Assembly (NCBI GenBank): GCA_028641055.1
Contig: CM054058.1
Location: 495,007,166-495,071,165, forward strand
Length of the DNA: 64,000 bases
Direction: 5' to 3'
Source of the DNA: Alopecurus myosuroides
Taxonomy: Eukaryota > Streptophyta > Magnoliopsida > Poales > Poaceae
Below the pieces are notes generated by a model. It was not told the DNA's origin, searched no databases, and saw only the letters and a program-made list of their open reading frames with translations. How positions within the stretch are numbered: position 1 is the stretch's first letter; every line of letters begins with the position of its first letter. Shown piece by piece: positions 11,303 through 23,400 of the stretch. The position numbers and the translations under genes were made by a program.

Positions 11303-11783
11303 GTACTTGAAGTATTCAAATACGCCAATTACCTGGGATCAGTCAGATCATCCCGGAAACATCCCAGAACCCGGCACACACGCTTTTGTAGTAAGCCCTA
11401 TTGTGCAAAACACTAGGCTCAAAAGAGTGTTGATGGATGGAGGATCCAGTATCAATATCATGTACTTAAGTACATTGAAGCAGTTACACCTCTCCGAGAC
11501 CCAGCTCAAACATAGCAATGTACGTTTTCACAGCATTGTTCCTCGTAGACAAGCACAGTCCCTTGGAGAAATTTTCCTAGACGTAACCTTTAGAAAGAAA
11601 GAACACATCCGTCGGGAAAGGATCTCATTTAAGGTTGTGTTGTTCGATAGTGTGTATCACGCAATACTCAGACGTCAGGCTTTCGCCAAGTTCATGGCAA
11701 GATCATGCTACATCTACAATAAGCTCAAGATGCCAGGGCCGAAAGTAAGAGTAATTACCATTTCAGGAGATTTCAAGAGCTAG
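11303..11783 (+). pseudogene. Aspartic protease of the outer gypsy element
   Basis: The motif RVLMDGGSSINIMYL carries the catalytic aspartate in the DGGSS form common in this gypsy group, followed by FHSIVPRRQAQSLGEIFLDV and YHAILRRQAFAKFMARSCYIYNKLK. These match the protease of the inner element at 15275-15600. The frame ends at a stop after GDFKS. The linker to reverse transcriptase (11784-11933) is broken by stops. Confidence 0.7.
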
Positions 11784-11933
11784 AGAAAGGAAATGCCCTT
11801 TGCGCCGAGCAGGTAATAAGGAAGGAAGAGATGAAGGAACTGGCTAAAGAAGTATCATCGACAGAAATGCCAGCAGGAAAAGAAAGCCGGAAGCCGGCAG
11901 ATAGCTTCAAAGCCTCGGAGAATACAAAGCAGG

Positions 11934-13221
11934 TCATTCTGGACCCAAAGATCCGACAAAATTTTTCGTTGTGGGAACGGTAATGACTGACGCATAGGAA
12001 AGCGTGCTCATTAAATTCCTCCGTGAGAACTCGGACATTTTCGCTTGGTGTCCTACTGACATGTCAGGTGTACCCAGGGAACTTGCTGAGCACCAATTGA
12101 AGGTGATTCCAGGATCAAAACCCGTCAAACAAGGTCTTCGTCGTTTTGATGGAAGAAGGCGGAAGGCTATTGGCAAGGGAATTATTCGGCTTTTAGCAGC
12201 TGATTTTATCCGGGAAGTTATACATACTGATTGGTCTGCGAACCCAGTATTAGTCCCGAAGAAGGATAGTATTACTCTTAGGATGTGTATAGATTACACC
12301 GGATTGAACAAATTGTGTCCAAAAGATAGGTCCGAGTTAGCATGAATCGATCAAATAATAGATGCCACTGCTGGCTCTGAGCTTGGATGCTTATTCCGGA
12401 TACCATCAAATACGCATGAAAGAAGAAGACCAAATAAAAACCTCTTTCATAACACCCTACGAAATATACTATTACATAACCATGCATTTTGGCTTGAAGA
12501 ACGCAGGTGCAACATACCAGCGTTGCATGCAAACATATTTGCATAATAAAATTGGCAAAAATGTACACGTTTATGTGGACGGTATTGCCGTCGTTTCCAA
12601 GGAAAAGGATACACTCCTTGAAGATCTACGAGAAACTTTCATTAATCTTCGCACTTACAGAATGAAGTTGAATCCATTAAAGTGTGTATTTGGAGTTCCC
12701 TCAGGAAAGCTTCTGGGTTTTATCGTTTCTCATAGAGGAGTAGAAGTAAACCCGGAAAAAATCAAAATAATTTTAAACATCAATAGACCTACATGTCTAA
12801 AGGATGTCCAAAGATTGACAGGTTCCGCAGCTTTGTAAGTAGGTTCATAAGGTGGCTTGGTGATAAAACTCTTCCATTATACAAATTGTTAAAGAAATGC
12901 GACAAGTTTGAATGGACAGAAGAGGCGGACAAAGTGTTAACCCAGTTGAAAGAAACTCGGATGAAACCTCCGGTTTTGGCATCCCCAAAAGACGAAGAAC
13001 CCATGTTATTGTATCTTACAGCAACTAACAGAGTTATAAGTGCAGTGATAATTGTGGAAAGACGGAAATACGAACAAAGCATTCCAGATCAACATCCGGT
13101 GTACTACGTCGGCGAGTTATTTTCCGACTCAAAGCAAAGGTATCCACATTATCAAAAATTGGCATATGGCGTATTTTTCGATCACGGAAACTCCGTCATT
13201 ATTTCCAAAGACATTCTATAA
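11934..13221 (+). pseudogene. Reverse transcriptase of the outer gypsy element, decayed
   Basis: Three frames together give the RT: SDIFAWCPTDMSGVPRELAEH, KPVKQGLRRF, NPVLVPKK and DYTGLNKLCPKD, then SYGYHQI-like sequence, FGLKNAGATYQRCMQ, and the active-site region VHVYVDGIAVV. The catalytic YVDD has become YVDG, and stops occur near 12345 and 12838. The connection part (NPLKCVFGVPSGKLLGFIVS) follows. The same region of the inner element (16123-17300) gives an intact comparison. Confidence 0.75.
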
Positions 13222-14360
13222 TAGTGGTAAGCAAAGCACCACTAGGGGATATTATTAACAATGCAGCCGCAACAGGCCGAGTTTGCAAATGGGGGCATTG
13301 AATTGGCTGCGTTTGACATTAAGTACCAACCCGGACGGCAATCAAATCCCAGGTGTTGGCAGATTTTGTAGCCGATTAGACAAAAGCAATGGAAAACACA
13401 CCAATGCCGGAATCGGAATATTGGATCATGCATTATTATGGATCCAAAATGAAGTAAGGTGCTGGCGCTGGTGTGGTGCTCAAATCTCCAAAAGGCGACT
13501 TAATGGAGTATGTATTACAAATACACTTCAACGCCAACAACAATGTGGCAGAATACGAAGCATTGCTTCATGGCTTGCGTATTGCAAAAGAAATATGTGT
13601 CAAGCGTATACTTTGTTACGTTGACTCGGACTTAGTACAGCATCAGTTTAACCAAACATGGGATGCCAAAAGCCCCATGATGGCCGAATACCGAAGAACA
13701 GTTGACGAATTTGCCATTTTCTTCCTAGGATTTGAAGTACTTCACATCAAAAGGGAAGAAAACTGGAACGCAGATGCTTTAGCCCGCATGGGCTCAGAAA
13801 GAGTGAAAACTCTACCACCTGGTGTATTCGTCCAGCATTTGCACGAACCATCAATAAAAGGTGGAGATGTGGACTACCCCTTAATTTCTGAGTCAATAGA
13901 AGTTTTGCTCGTTAACCCCGATTGGACAATTCCATACTTAAACTTCTTAGTTGACCAGAAGTACCCGGATGGAGTAGACGAGCTCTTACAAAGGCAGATC
14001 AAACGCCGATACAAAGGATACACGGTAATCAATGGTTGCCTGTATAAACGCAGTACTATCAGAATTTTATAGTGATGTATTTCGCAAGAAGAAGGACGAG
14101 AAATTCTACAAGAAATCCATGTTGGAGATTGCGTACATCATTCTCAGTCAAAAAGCATAGTTAAAAAAGCATTATGTGCCGGGTTTTTCTGGCTCACATC
14201 CAAGACAGATGCGGAGCACATAGTGAATACATGTGCCGGATGTTAGTATTATGCCAAGAAGACCAATATGCCGGCTCAAGCACTCAAGACTATCCCCATA
14301 ACATGGACATTTGCGGTCTGGGGGCTATATATGATGGGGCCATTCAAAACCTGCAAGGGG
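13222..14360 (+). pseudogene. RNase H and N-terminal integrase of the outer element
   Basis: Contains HFNANNNVAEYEALLHGL, VKRILCYVDSDLVQHQF and ENWNADALARMGS of the RNase H, then the integrase zinc-binding region (VGDCVHHSQSKSIVKKALCAG split by stops, then CAGC). It ends in the catalytic core at MMGPFKTCKG, where the inner element is inserted. The frame is broken several times. The integrase continues at 36200 with no coding loss beyond the 5 bp duplication AGGGG. Confidence 0.7.
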
Positions 14361-14841
14361 TGACGGGGGGACGATAACCCGGTGGGCCAAACTCCAAGGA
14401 GTAACCCGGCCCAAAGGACGGTGCGCAGGATCCGGCTAAGGATAAGGAAGCTTGTGGAAGGCCCAAGTTTGTAGGCCCAGCAATCCGGATTGTGGGTTAC
14501 TGTAAAGGAAAGCTAGGGTTTGTGCGCCGTGTCCGGGTAGGATCCAGGATACGCCTTGGGGAATAAGCCAGGGGGTACGGGTGCTTTATAAACCGACCCC
14601 CAGGTCTAGTTTTGGACAGAGATCTAAGAACCCTAGATATAGCGCTTGGTATCGAGCATCTAGTGTAATCCTAGAGTTGAGTTGTTATATCGAGATCGGG
14701 GACTCGGCGACTTTGATTGCCGGCTACCAGATTGAATCGCACCATGTTTTCCTCTGAGCTAAACCCTCTCCCAAACACCTGTGTCGTCTTGCCCCAAGAT
14801 CAGTTACCCCCGGTAACGTCTGCCGTGATTATCCCACGACA
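14361..14841 (+). repeat. 5' LTR of the inner gypsy element
   Basis: Starts TGACGGGG and ends CACGACA. A TATA box (TTTATAAAC, 14585-14593) follows GGGTGC and precedes a cytosine-rich stretch. I see two differences from the 3' LTR: G versus T at LTR position 14, and G versus A in the GATCGGGGAC segment. Confidence 0.92.
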
Positions 14842-14862
14842 GTTGGCGCCCACCGTGGGGCC
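14842..14862 (+). other. Primer-binding site of the inner gypsy element
   Basis: TTGGCGCCCACCGTGGGGC begins one base after the LTR. It has the TGGCGCC start expected for pairing to a tRNA 3' CCA end. The form is common in Tat-like gypsy elements; I do not assign the tRNA. Confidence 0.7.
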
Positions 14863-14905
14863 TGCGTCCAAAGGTGTTTACATCACGGGAGAAGCTCGGA
14901 AGAAT

Positions 14906-15874
14906 ATGGAGAATCTCGTCGTCGGCGAAATCTACATCGACCGCAGAGGAAAAAAGACGGTGGACGATTCCGGCTGGGGGCCAGAGTCGGGTCACCTCGA
15001 ATCCGGATCCGTCGTGACGATCGGCCGGATCAACATCTTCGTCGGTATGGTACGAACGACTAATTTAAAAGGACAATATCATGTGCATACTACAGGAACT
15101 TCTAGCAGGAACAAAGAGACGTCAAAGCAAGCGGCAAATTCGGTTTCATCGGCCGCGCCGGGATATCTTAGATGGGCAGAACAAGAGATAACGTGGAGTA
15201 GAAGAGATTATCCGGAAAAAGTAGAGCGTCCAGGGGTCTTGGCATTGGTGGTTGCTCCACAGGTTAATGGTTACGAACTGAAGAGGGTCCTGATGGACGG
15301 TGGAAGTAGCATCAACATCCTTTATTGGGAGACCTTCTTACGGATGAGTCTCAAAGAGTCCCAGTTGCAGAAAAGTTCGACAATCTTTCATGGGATCGTA
15401 CCGGGTCACTCGGCGAGCCCCGAGGGAAAGATCACCTTGGAGGTTGCTTTTGGAGAATCGACGGATAATTATCGAGTTGAGTGGCTCACGTTCGAGGTGG
15501 TCAAACTGCGCAGTCCTTATCACGCGCTGTTTGGAAGACCGGCTTACGCCAAATTCATGGCTAGGCCGTGCTACGTGTATTTGCAGCTAAAGATTCCGGG
15601 TCCTAAACGGACCATCACCATACATGGGAACCGGGATATAGCGGCCGAGTGTGACGAAGGAGATTCGGTTATGGCTGAGCAAGCATGCAGAAAGGAAGAA
15701 CTCGAATATTACCGGTCTCAAGTGAACCCGGATGATAGAACAGCCTTGAACAAGCCGAATACCGAGGACGAGAGAGCAAAATTCAAGGCAGCACAAGACA
15801 CCAAGAAGATAGATTTTGTTGAAGGCGATTCCACTAAGAGCAAGTTCAATAGTATAGCCAACAGTTGGCTATAA
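14906..15874 (+). pseudogene. Gag remnant fused to aspartic protease (inner element)
   Basis: From the ATG at 14906 (MENLVVGEIYIDRRGKKT), a stretch of fewer than 100 residues of gag-type N-terminus and linker passes without a capsid core or CCHC knuckle into the protease. Protease landmarks are LKRVLMDGGSSINILYWETF (catalytic Asp), FHGIVPGHSASPEGKI and FGRPAYAKFMARPCYVYLQLK. The frame then enters the MITE at 15838 and stops after SIANSWL (15874). Without the MITE it would continue in phase into reverse transcriptase. The absent gag core is an internal deletion inherited by the element, because both LTRs and the duplication are intact. Confidence 0.8.
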
Positions 15875-16122
15875 GGACTTGCCACGTCATCTATAGCCAA
15901 CCATAGAGCTAACATGTACAATAGTTAGATAAAAAAATATGTTGCTTTATTAAGACATGGCCCACATTCCACTCTCACAAGGTGTCTAGGAGCACGTGTT
16001 GTAGCTGGCTCTTGCATGAGAGCCCACCCACCTTCTCTCTCCTCTTCTCTCTCCTCCATGTCATCACCAAAATGCTATTTTAATCCTTATAGCCCGCTTA
16101 CATCACCTTATTGTACTTGCTC
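15838..16122. mobile_element. Tourist-like MITE (PIF/Harbinger type), 285 bp
   Basis: Inverted ends GAGCAAGTTCAATA (left) and GAGCAAGTACAATA (complement of the right end), flanked by the 3 bp duplication TAA (15835-15837, 16123-16125). It has no coding capacity of its own. The TAA duplication and TIR length fit PIF/Harbinger Tourist-like MITEs. It lies between protease and reverse transcriptase of the inner element. The 288 bp added preserve the frame, but the MITE brings stops and an in-frame ATG at 16016. Confidence 0.85.
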
Positions 16123-17818
16123 TAAGAAGTTTACCATAGGGTCTAACTTGGGAAAAGAGCAGGAGGAAGCACTTGTGGAGTTTATTCGTTCAAATACAGA
16201 TGTGTTCGCCTGGACACCTAGCGATATGCCGGGTATCCCTACAGAGCTAGCCGAGCACAGTTTGCATGTGGATCCCAAGTCCAGGCCCGTGAAGCAGGGC
16301 TTGAGGAAAATGAATGAGGAAAGAAGGAAGGCTATAGGCGAAGAGATCGCTCGGCTATTGACAGCCGGCTTTATCATGGAAGTATTTCACCCGGATTGGC
16401 TGGCAAACCCGGTTCTAGTGATGAAAAAGACCAATGAGTGGAGGATGTGCATTGATTTTACGAGTCTCAACAAACATTGCCCAAAGGATCCGTTCGCACT
16501 ACCCAGGATAGATCAGATTATAGATGCAGTAGCTGGAAGCGATTTATTATGCTTCCTGGACGCATATTCCGGGTATCATCAGATCAAGCTCAAGAGGGAG
16601 GATTGGGAGAAAACATCATTCATAACCCCTTTTGGGGCCTTCTGTTATAAAACCATGACGTTTGGATTGAAGAACGCCGGTGCAACTTACCAACGATGTA
16701 TTCAAAAGTGCTTCGAAGACCAAATCGGACGCAACGTCCACGCCTATGTGGATGATGTGGTCATCAAGACCAGGAAGGCGGAGACGTTTATCGATGATCT
16801 AAAGGAGACGTTCAAAAACTTGAGGAGGTACCAGATGAAGCTCAACCCGACAAAGTGCGTGTTCGGAGTTCCAGCCGGGAAATTACTCGGCTTTATAGTT
16901 TCCGAAAGAGGGATCGAAGCAAACCCGGATAAAATCAAGGCCATCCAAGGTCTGAAAAAACCAGAAAATTTGAAGCATGTTCAAAAGCTCACGGGCTGCG
17001 TAGCAGCCTTGAGCCGATTCATATCCAGACTCGGAGAAAAGGCAATACCCTTGTACCGGCTCTTGCGGAAATCAGACAAATTCGTGTGGGATCAAGAGGC
17101 GGATGAGGCATTCGAGGCACTAAAGAAGCAGTTATCCGAACCACCAGTACTAGCGGCGCCGGGTCCTAAAGAGCCTATGTTGCTGTACGTGGCAGCGGGC
17201 CCCCGAGCCGTCAGCGCAGTAGTTGTTGTGGAGCGTAAAGAGGACGGGAAAGGTTACCCGGTTCAGAGGCCGGTTTATTATGTCAGCGAGGTATTATCAG
17301 AAGCAAAGCAGCGCTATCCACATTGGCAAAAGCTGGTGTTTGGGGTCTTTATGGCTAGCCGGAAATTGAAGCCGTACTTCCAAGAACACCCCATAACAGT
17401 GGTTAGTTCAATACCAATGTCGGATATCATCAGAAACTCGGACGCGACGGGAAGAATAGCCAAATGGGCGATAGAGATGGGGGATTATCACATCAACTAC
17501 GAACCCAGGTCAGCAATCAAATCTCAAGCTTTAATTGATTTCGTTAACGACTGGACACATACAGGCATGACTACAACGGTTCCAAATTCCGAGTCATGGA
17601 TCATGCACTTCGATGGATCTAAGCAATACGAGGGATCAGGAGCTGGGGTGGTGCTAACGTCACCCAAAGGAGATAAACTAAGTTACGTACTACAAATCCA
17701 CTTTGACTGTTCCAACAACGTGGCCGAGTATGAGGCCCTATTGCACAGCCTAAGGGCAGCTAAGGAGATGAACATCAAAAGGATACGGTGTTTCGGAGAT
17801 TCGGATCTTGTGGTATAG
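16123..17818 (+). pseudogene. Reverse transcriptase and RNase H of the inner element
   Basis: Open frame from the MITE junction to a TAG at 17816-17818. RT motifs in order: FAWTPSDMPGIPTELAEH, KPVKQGLRK, NPVLVMKK, EWRMCIDFTSLNKHCPKD, CFLDAYSGYHQI, FGLKNAGATYQR and the intact active site YVDDVVIKT. The connection and RNase H follow with YYVSEVLSEAKQRYP, MHFDGSKQYEGSGAG (catalytic Asp) and NNVAEYEALLHSLRAAKE. The TAG falls just after GDSDLVV, where the outer element reads LVQHQF, so it probably arose from CAG. A 600-residue version could start at the MITE ATG at 16016. Confidence 0.85.
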
Positions 17819-19387
17819 CAGGTGTCAGGAACTTGGGATAGAAAGGACGCAACTATGGCAGCATACCGCAGGGAAGTTGATAGGGTTGCAGGATGTTTTT
17901 CCGGGTATGAGGTGGAGCATATAGACAGAAGAAAGAACGAGGCAGCCGACGCGCTCGCTAGACTCGGCTCGCGCAGAGAGCCGGTTCCACCTAACGTTTT
18001 CCTGGATGAATTATGGCGACCATCGGTTAAAACCGAGTCAGAGGAGGAATTGGCAAACCAAGACCCGGATTCAGGACTTGTGGCTGCAGTACGTACTGTT
18101 CCCGAATGGACAGAACCGTTTTTGGCCTACCTGTCGCGGGGCGAGTTACCACAGCAGGAGGTGTTAGCAAGGCAAATTTTGAGGCGAGCAAAGGGATATT
18201 CTATCATCAATGGAGAATTATACAAGAGAAGCGCAGCAGGAGTCTTTTTGCGCTGCGTAGCGCCAGAAGAAGGCCGACAGATTCTCAAGGAAATCCATGA
18301 AGGCGACTGTGGACATCATGCATCCACAAGGTCTCTTGTGGCTAAAGCTTATCGACACGGATTTTTCTGGCTCACGGCTCTAGCGGATGCGGAACGATTG
18401 GTAGCAAGGTGTGACGGATGTCAAAGGTACGCTCGCCAAACCCATGTGCCGGCTATGGAGTTACGGATCATCACGTTAACTTGGCCGTTCGCTGTCTGGG
18501 GTATGGACATGGTTGGCCCCTTTCATATGTCACCATGCAAGAAGACACATCTTTTGGTGGCTATTGATAAGTTTACCAAGTGGGTTGAGGTTATGCCAGT
18601 TACTAATTGCGAAGCAGCTACAGCAGTCAAGTTCCTGAAAAGGATTATCTACCGGTTCGGGTATCCCCACAGCATAATTACCGACAATGGAACCAACATG
18701 TCCCTTGGTGAGATGGAGAAGTTCTGTGGCAACAATGGAATCCGGCTTGATGTTGCATCGGTGGCTCATCCGCAGGCCAATGGACAAGTGGAGAGAGCAA
18801 ACCAAGAATTGCTTCGCGGGTTAAAACCACGATTGCGAGTTCCCTGTGTCAGGGCTGCTGGTGCATGGGTCGAAGAACTTCCTTCTGTGGTTTGGGGTAT
18901 CAACACTACACCTAACAGATCCACTCAGATGACGCCCTTCTTCATGGTCTATGGTGCGGAGGCAGTGTTACCGAGTGACATTATTCACGACTCACCGCGA
19001 GTATCAGCTTACGTCGAAGTGGAGAACGAAAAAACCCGGCAGGACGCCGTAGATATGTTAGAAGAGCAAAGAGAACAAGCCCTGGAAAGATCAGCCATAT
19101 ATCAGCAAGATCTACGGAGGTATCATAGCCGGCGCGTGAAAACCCGGGTATTCCAGGAAGGAGACTTGGTTCTGCGCCTGGTACAGTCAAATGAAGGAAA
19201 GCACAAATTATCACCACCATGGGAAGGACCGTTTATCATAAGCCGGAATCTGCATAATGGATCATATTACTTGATAGATGCAAGGGAAGAGTCGGCTACA
19301 GTTAACGACACCGCACATACCACTTCATCTATGCAAGAAAGAGATAGACCATGGAACGTGGCTCAGCTACGTCCATATTATACTTAA
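17819..19387 (+). pseudogene. RNase H tail and integrase of the inner element
   Basis: Open from the base after the TAG to the stop at 19387, about 520 codons, with no independent start. The RNase H end is NEAADALARLGS. The integrase zinc finger has HEGDCGHH and CDGCQRYAR (HHCC). The catalytic triad is seen in WGMDMVGPF, IITDNGTN and HPQANGQVERANQE (D, D, E). The C-terminal part (VFQEGDLVLRLVQ, LSPPWEGPFII) ends WNVAQLRPYYT. No chromodomain follows. All catalytic residues are present; only the upstream TAG and the MITE separate it from the rest of pol. Confidence 0.85.
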
Positions 19388-20454
19388 AAAAGATTATATT
19401 GGCAAGTGGAATTGCACGATGTAATAGGCAGCAGGTTTTCAGACGTACTCTTTTCCTATCCAGGGTACCTTTGGGGACTGGACGGGTTTTTAACGAGGCG
19501 GCTTGCTGACCTAGATTTTTCATATCAAGTAAAGAGGTGGTTATCAAGAAAAGAGATGGTTATTATCAGGTTATGTACTCTCAGTATGATGCGTATATCT
19601 AGGTCTTGGGGGCTGGTCGCTTGAATAGCACAGTTACAAACTCAAAGACCCGGCCATGATGCCTATGAGTTATAAGGGCCGATTACTTGCAAACGAGTAC
19701 GGCTATAATCTTATAACCGGACAAAGAAGTCCAAATTCCTTGGCTATTCTTACTTAAGCTCGATGTGACTCGCATTAAAGTGGCATGATTTGTTCGCTTA
19801 CGATTGCAGTCAGTCATGAAACCCGACGGGGCTTGGCTGGCTACGTCTTCGTATGGATGTAACAACATGGTATCCACGCGAAAGCCGGCTTACAGTACAA
19901 GATAGTCAAAAGGGTCATCTAAACCACAAGTTATGCAGAGTACAAAGCCGAACAGCTGGAAACTCAACGACTATTAAGCGTAACTTCAAAACCTATGTGA
20001 AACAACTCAGGGATCTTTGTGAAATTAGCAGTAGGCAGTTCGTTCCCCTTTCAAGATCAAGTGTCCTAGACTCGGCGATCCGGGTCCGGATGGCTTGAAA
20101 TCTTGAAAAGAGAAAAAATGGCTTATTTGTATAATTCCAAAAACACAATTATCCGAGTCTTGGGGACTTGGGGACTTAGAAGCAAAATCCGCTTGTCAAT
20201 ACCCATGAGACCCGGAAATTGAGTTTTCACAAAAGGAACAATAAAGAAAGCCAGATATCGAGAACAGATGAGCTCAATAATGGATAAACTTAAAAAGGCC
20301 GGAACAGGCATCGAGTATATCAAGACCTTAGCGTGCATTACAAAATCCTGGTGAAAAGATATCAAAGGTGCACAGGCGCACCACCCAAAATATAACTGTT
20401 TTAAAAAGTATGTTGACCGACCGGTGCATAAGAAGAAGCATCAGAAATCATATA
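19388..20454. other. Spacer between pol and the antisense gene (inner element)
   Basis: About 1.07 kb with no credible gene. It holds purine-rich words resembling the terminal polypurine tract (CTTGGGGGCTGG near 19602; two CTTGGGGACT words near 20157-20178). These may be relics or secondary priming sites. It lies between the convergent 3' ends of pol and the antisense gene, so it probably holds the polyadenylation signals of the antisense gene. Confidence 0.5.
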
Positions 20455-23400
20455 TCACTCGGCGTTCATCTTGGCCTTGCCCTTGCCATCATTGGTGGTA
20501 GCAGCAGCACCCGGATCAGCGGTACCAGCCCCTGCAGGAGGTGGAACGACTGGTGTTGAGGTAGCAGGGGCAGAGCCGGCTTCAGCTTGCTTCTTGGCAG
20601 CCTCCGCCCTTATCGCAGCAGCTTCCTCCTTCCACCGAGCCAGCATATCATACGGCTCAGGAAGATCTGACTTAATTGCTTCACCGGCAGCATCGTATGC
20701 TGGAACAAGTATATTAACATCCAGTTCATCAGCAATTACGCTGGCCGGGTAACGGACCTCCTTCTGGACGGCCTGAAAATCCTTCACCGAGAACTTGGAT
20801 CCGTCAAGCTTGAACTCGGGGAAGCCGCCCATAAGCTTCACTAGCTCGAGCTTGGGGAGATAAGCCTTGGCAAGTGCAAGCCCCCGGGTCACTCCAACCC
20901 GGCAAGACGAGCGCTTCCAGTGCCAAATCCACTCGGGAATAGTGGAGAAGGCATCCAGCATCCTCTTCAGATCAACATGTCCTCTACCCGGCCACCGCAA
21001 TTCCTCAAGGATCCATTTGGTTCCAGCACATAGCTGTCGGATAACGCTCTTCATGGTTTTCAGCTTGGCCATGTCATCCTCTTCCGGCATGGTTTCGTCC
21101 GGGCCTGAAGAAATGGAGACGTAAGTCGGGAAACCGCCACTATCTATCAAAAAGATAAACCCGGAGGAGGAAACGTACCAAGTAAAGCACGATATGTGTC
21201 CGATATTTGGACGGAAAGGCTTGTTAGGTCATCTTCTGCTCGGTGAGCCCGTTTCCTATATTTCCTCATTATCAACCTATTTCTCCTGGCTTCGGCTTCG
21301 GCTGCTTCACGTAAAGCTACCTCCTTTTCGATGAGCTTGGTGGCGTCCGCCAGTTTCTCCTCAGATTGAGTTACGAAAGCCTGCATGCATGCAAACAAGG
21401 ATCAGTTGGGCAGAGAAGAAAATTATCAGTCGCTTGTATAATAAAGTCCCAAGTAAATTATGACTCAATTCACTCGGAACTTGGGGACTGGACAAAGGCA
21501 TAAGCAACATTAGTCGGATTTACCTCGTGTTTGGCTATCAAAGCTCCCAAGATGTTTTCTTCATTAGCCCTTAAAGTGCGAAGGGTTTCCAACATCTGGG
21601 CAAATGTCAGTTCCTCGGATCGAGTACCGGAAGAGCCGGCAGCTTGGTCGCTTGGTGGGGGGGCTCTCCCCGCCCTTGGAGTCGAGACCCGGACAGTTTG
21701 GGTGGCCGGGTTGGGAGAACTCATCCTTGTGTCTAGAACTTCGATCTCCTCGTCTACTGGTTCCGATGAGGAAGGAGATCCGGCAGCTCGGGGAAGTGGA
21801 TTGTTCAGAGGGCCTTGTCCCTGGTTATTCGCCGTGTCACCGCCAGTCGCGGCGTCTGCATTGTCAGTCGGTTTCTCCGCCTGATGGTTATCTGCTTCTA
21901 TGTTTTCCGGGTCACTGACGACGGCTTGAGCGCTAAAAGAAAGATGAGAAAAGGCGGTTATTAGTGATGACGGTGGCTTGAGTGGAAATTTGTTAGGCGT
22001 AAAAGGAAATCATGTAGCACAAATTTACCCGGCATTCACGGTGTAATCAGGCAGGAGCTCGCCGCTGGAAGCAGATGAGGTCGCCACGGGGACCACCAAC
22101 GGGACCCGGAATTGCCCGGCACGTGGATGGTTAGGAGAAGGGTGGCGTCGAGGAGAGTCGGAAGGACGAGGCGGAGGAGCGCCGCCACGAGGGACCGAGG
22201 GAGTAGAGATGCCCGGGTTAAGGGGATCTTCACCCGGGGAGCTCCGAGTTACTCTGCATTTGGCTGGGAAGGAATCCTTCAAGCACGACGAATTTGATAA
22301 TTGATGGTTAAGTTGTCGCATGGCGTCAAAGGAGTAAGGTTCAGAGGATAATGAGGAAAAAGGAACCTTGGACACTGCCCCCCTGGTCTTCCTCTTGGCA
22401 CCCACTGTTGCCTCTTGGTCAGACTCGGTTGCCTCCGGGTCATCCTCATTGGCCTCACCTTCGTCCTCCAGTCCTGTGAATCGGGTGTGTGTTCGTTGGA
22501 AAAAAGGTGAACGGGAGGAAGTGATGCAAGTAAAGATATACAAATGCTGTGCAAATACCTTCACTATCATCAGCCGGCTCGTCCTCTTCTTCCGGGTCTC
22601 TGGAAGGGGGAGAAGGTTCAACCCTCCAGAAAGGGTCATCAGCCTAAGAAAAAAGAATGAGATTAAGGGTTAGAAGCTATATCAAGCTGTAATGTGGAAA
22701 TAAGCTATGAATACCGGGTATTACCGCTGGAGCCGGGTTTTCCCGAGTAAACGGGGGTAACCCGGTGATACCCTTTATCACCTCCAGCTTCTCTGTCAGG
22801 AAGCCTTTGATGGTCTTGTTAGTATCGCCGGTCGCGAAGCTCTTGGTGGAGTATCGGAGTGCATCCGTGGTATGCCCCGAATACTCGCACATCAGTTTGG
22901 TGCGGATGGAGTTGGGTTGGATCCGAAAGTCCACCCATGTTTTTACTAAATTTAGCCCGAGGAGGCCTTGGGCTGAGAGGATGGCTATCTTGGCTAATGA
23001 GGGAAGGATTGCCTCCCTGTCTGAGTCTGGTGCAAAGGCATTGAAAGACTCGGAAGGTTCGAGGAGGTTTTCCGAGTAACTCGGCAGTTTCTTTTCGCCG
23101 TCTGGGGAGGTATCGTGGCAGTAAAAGAAAGACAGCTGCCAATGTTTGACGTGGGAGTTCAAATTGAGAGTTGGCATTGGTGAATTCTTGCGGCGTTGGA
23201 TGGATACCCCGCCACAAGTAAGAAGTGCACCGTCACCACTTTCACGGCACGGCTTACATTGGAATAGTTCGATGAAGAGAGTCAAACTAGGCGGCATGCA
23301 CAAGTACGACTCGGATAGAACGATGAAGTGGGTAATATTCAACATAGAGTTAGGCCCTATGTCGAATACCCGGAGGCCATAATGGCTTAAGACCTCCCGG

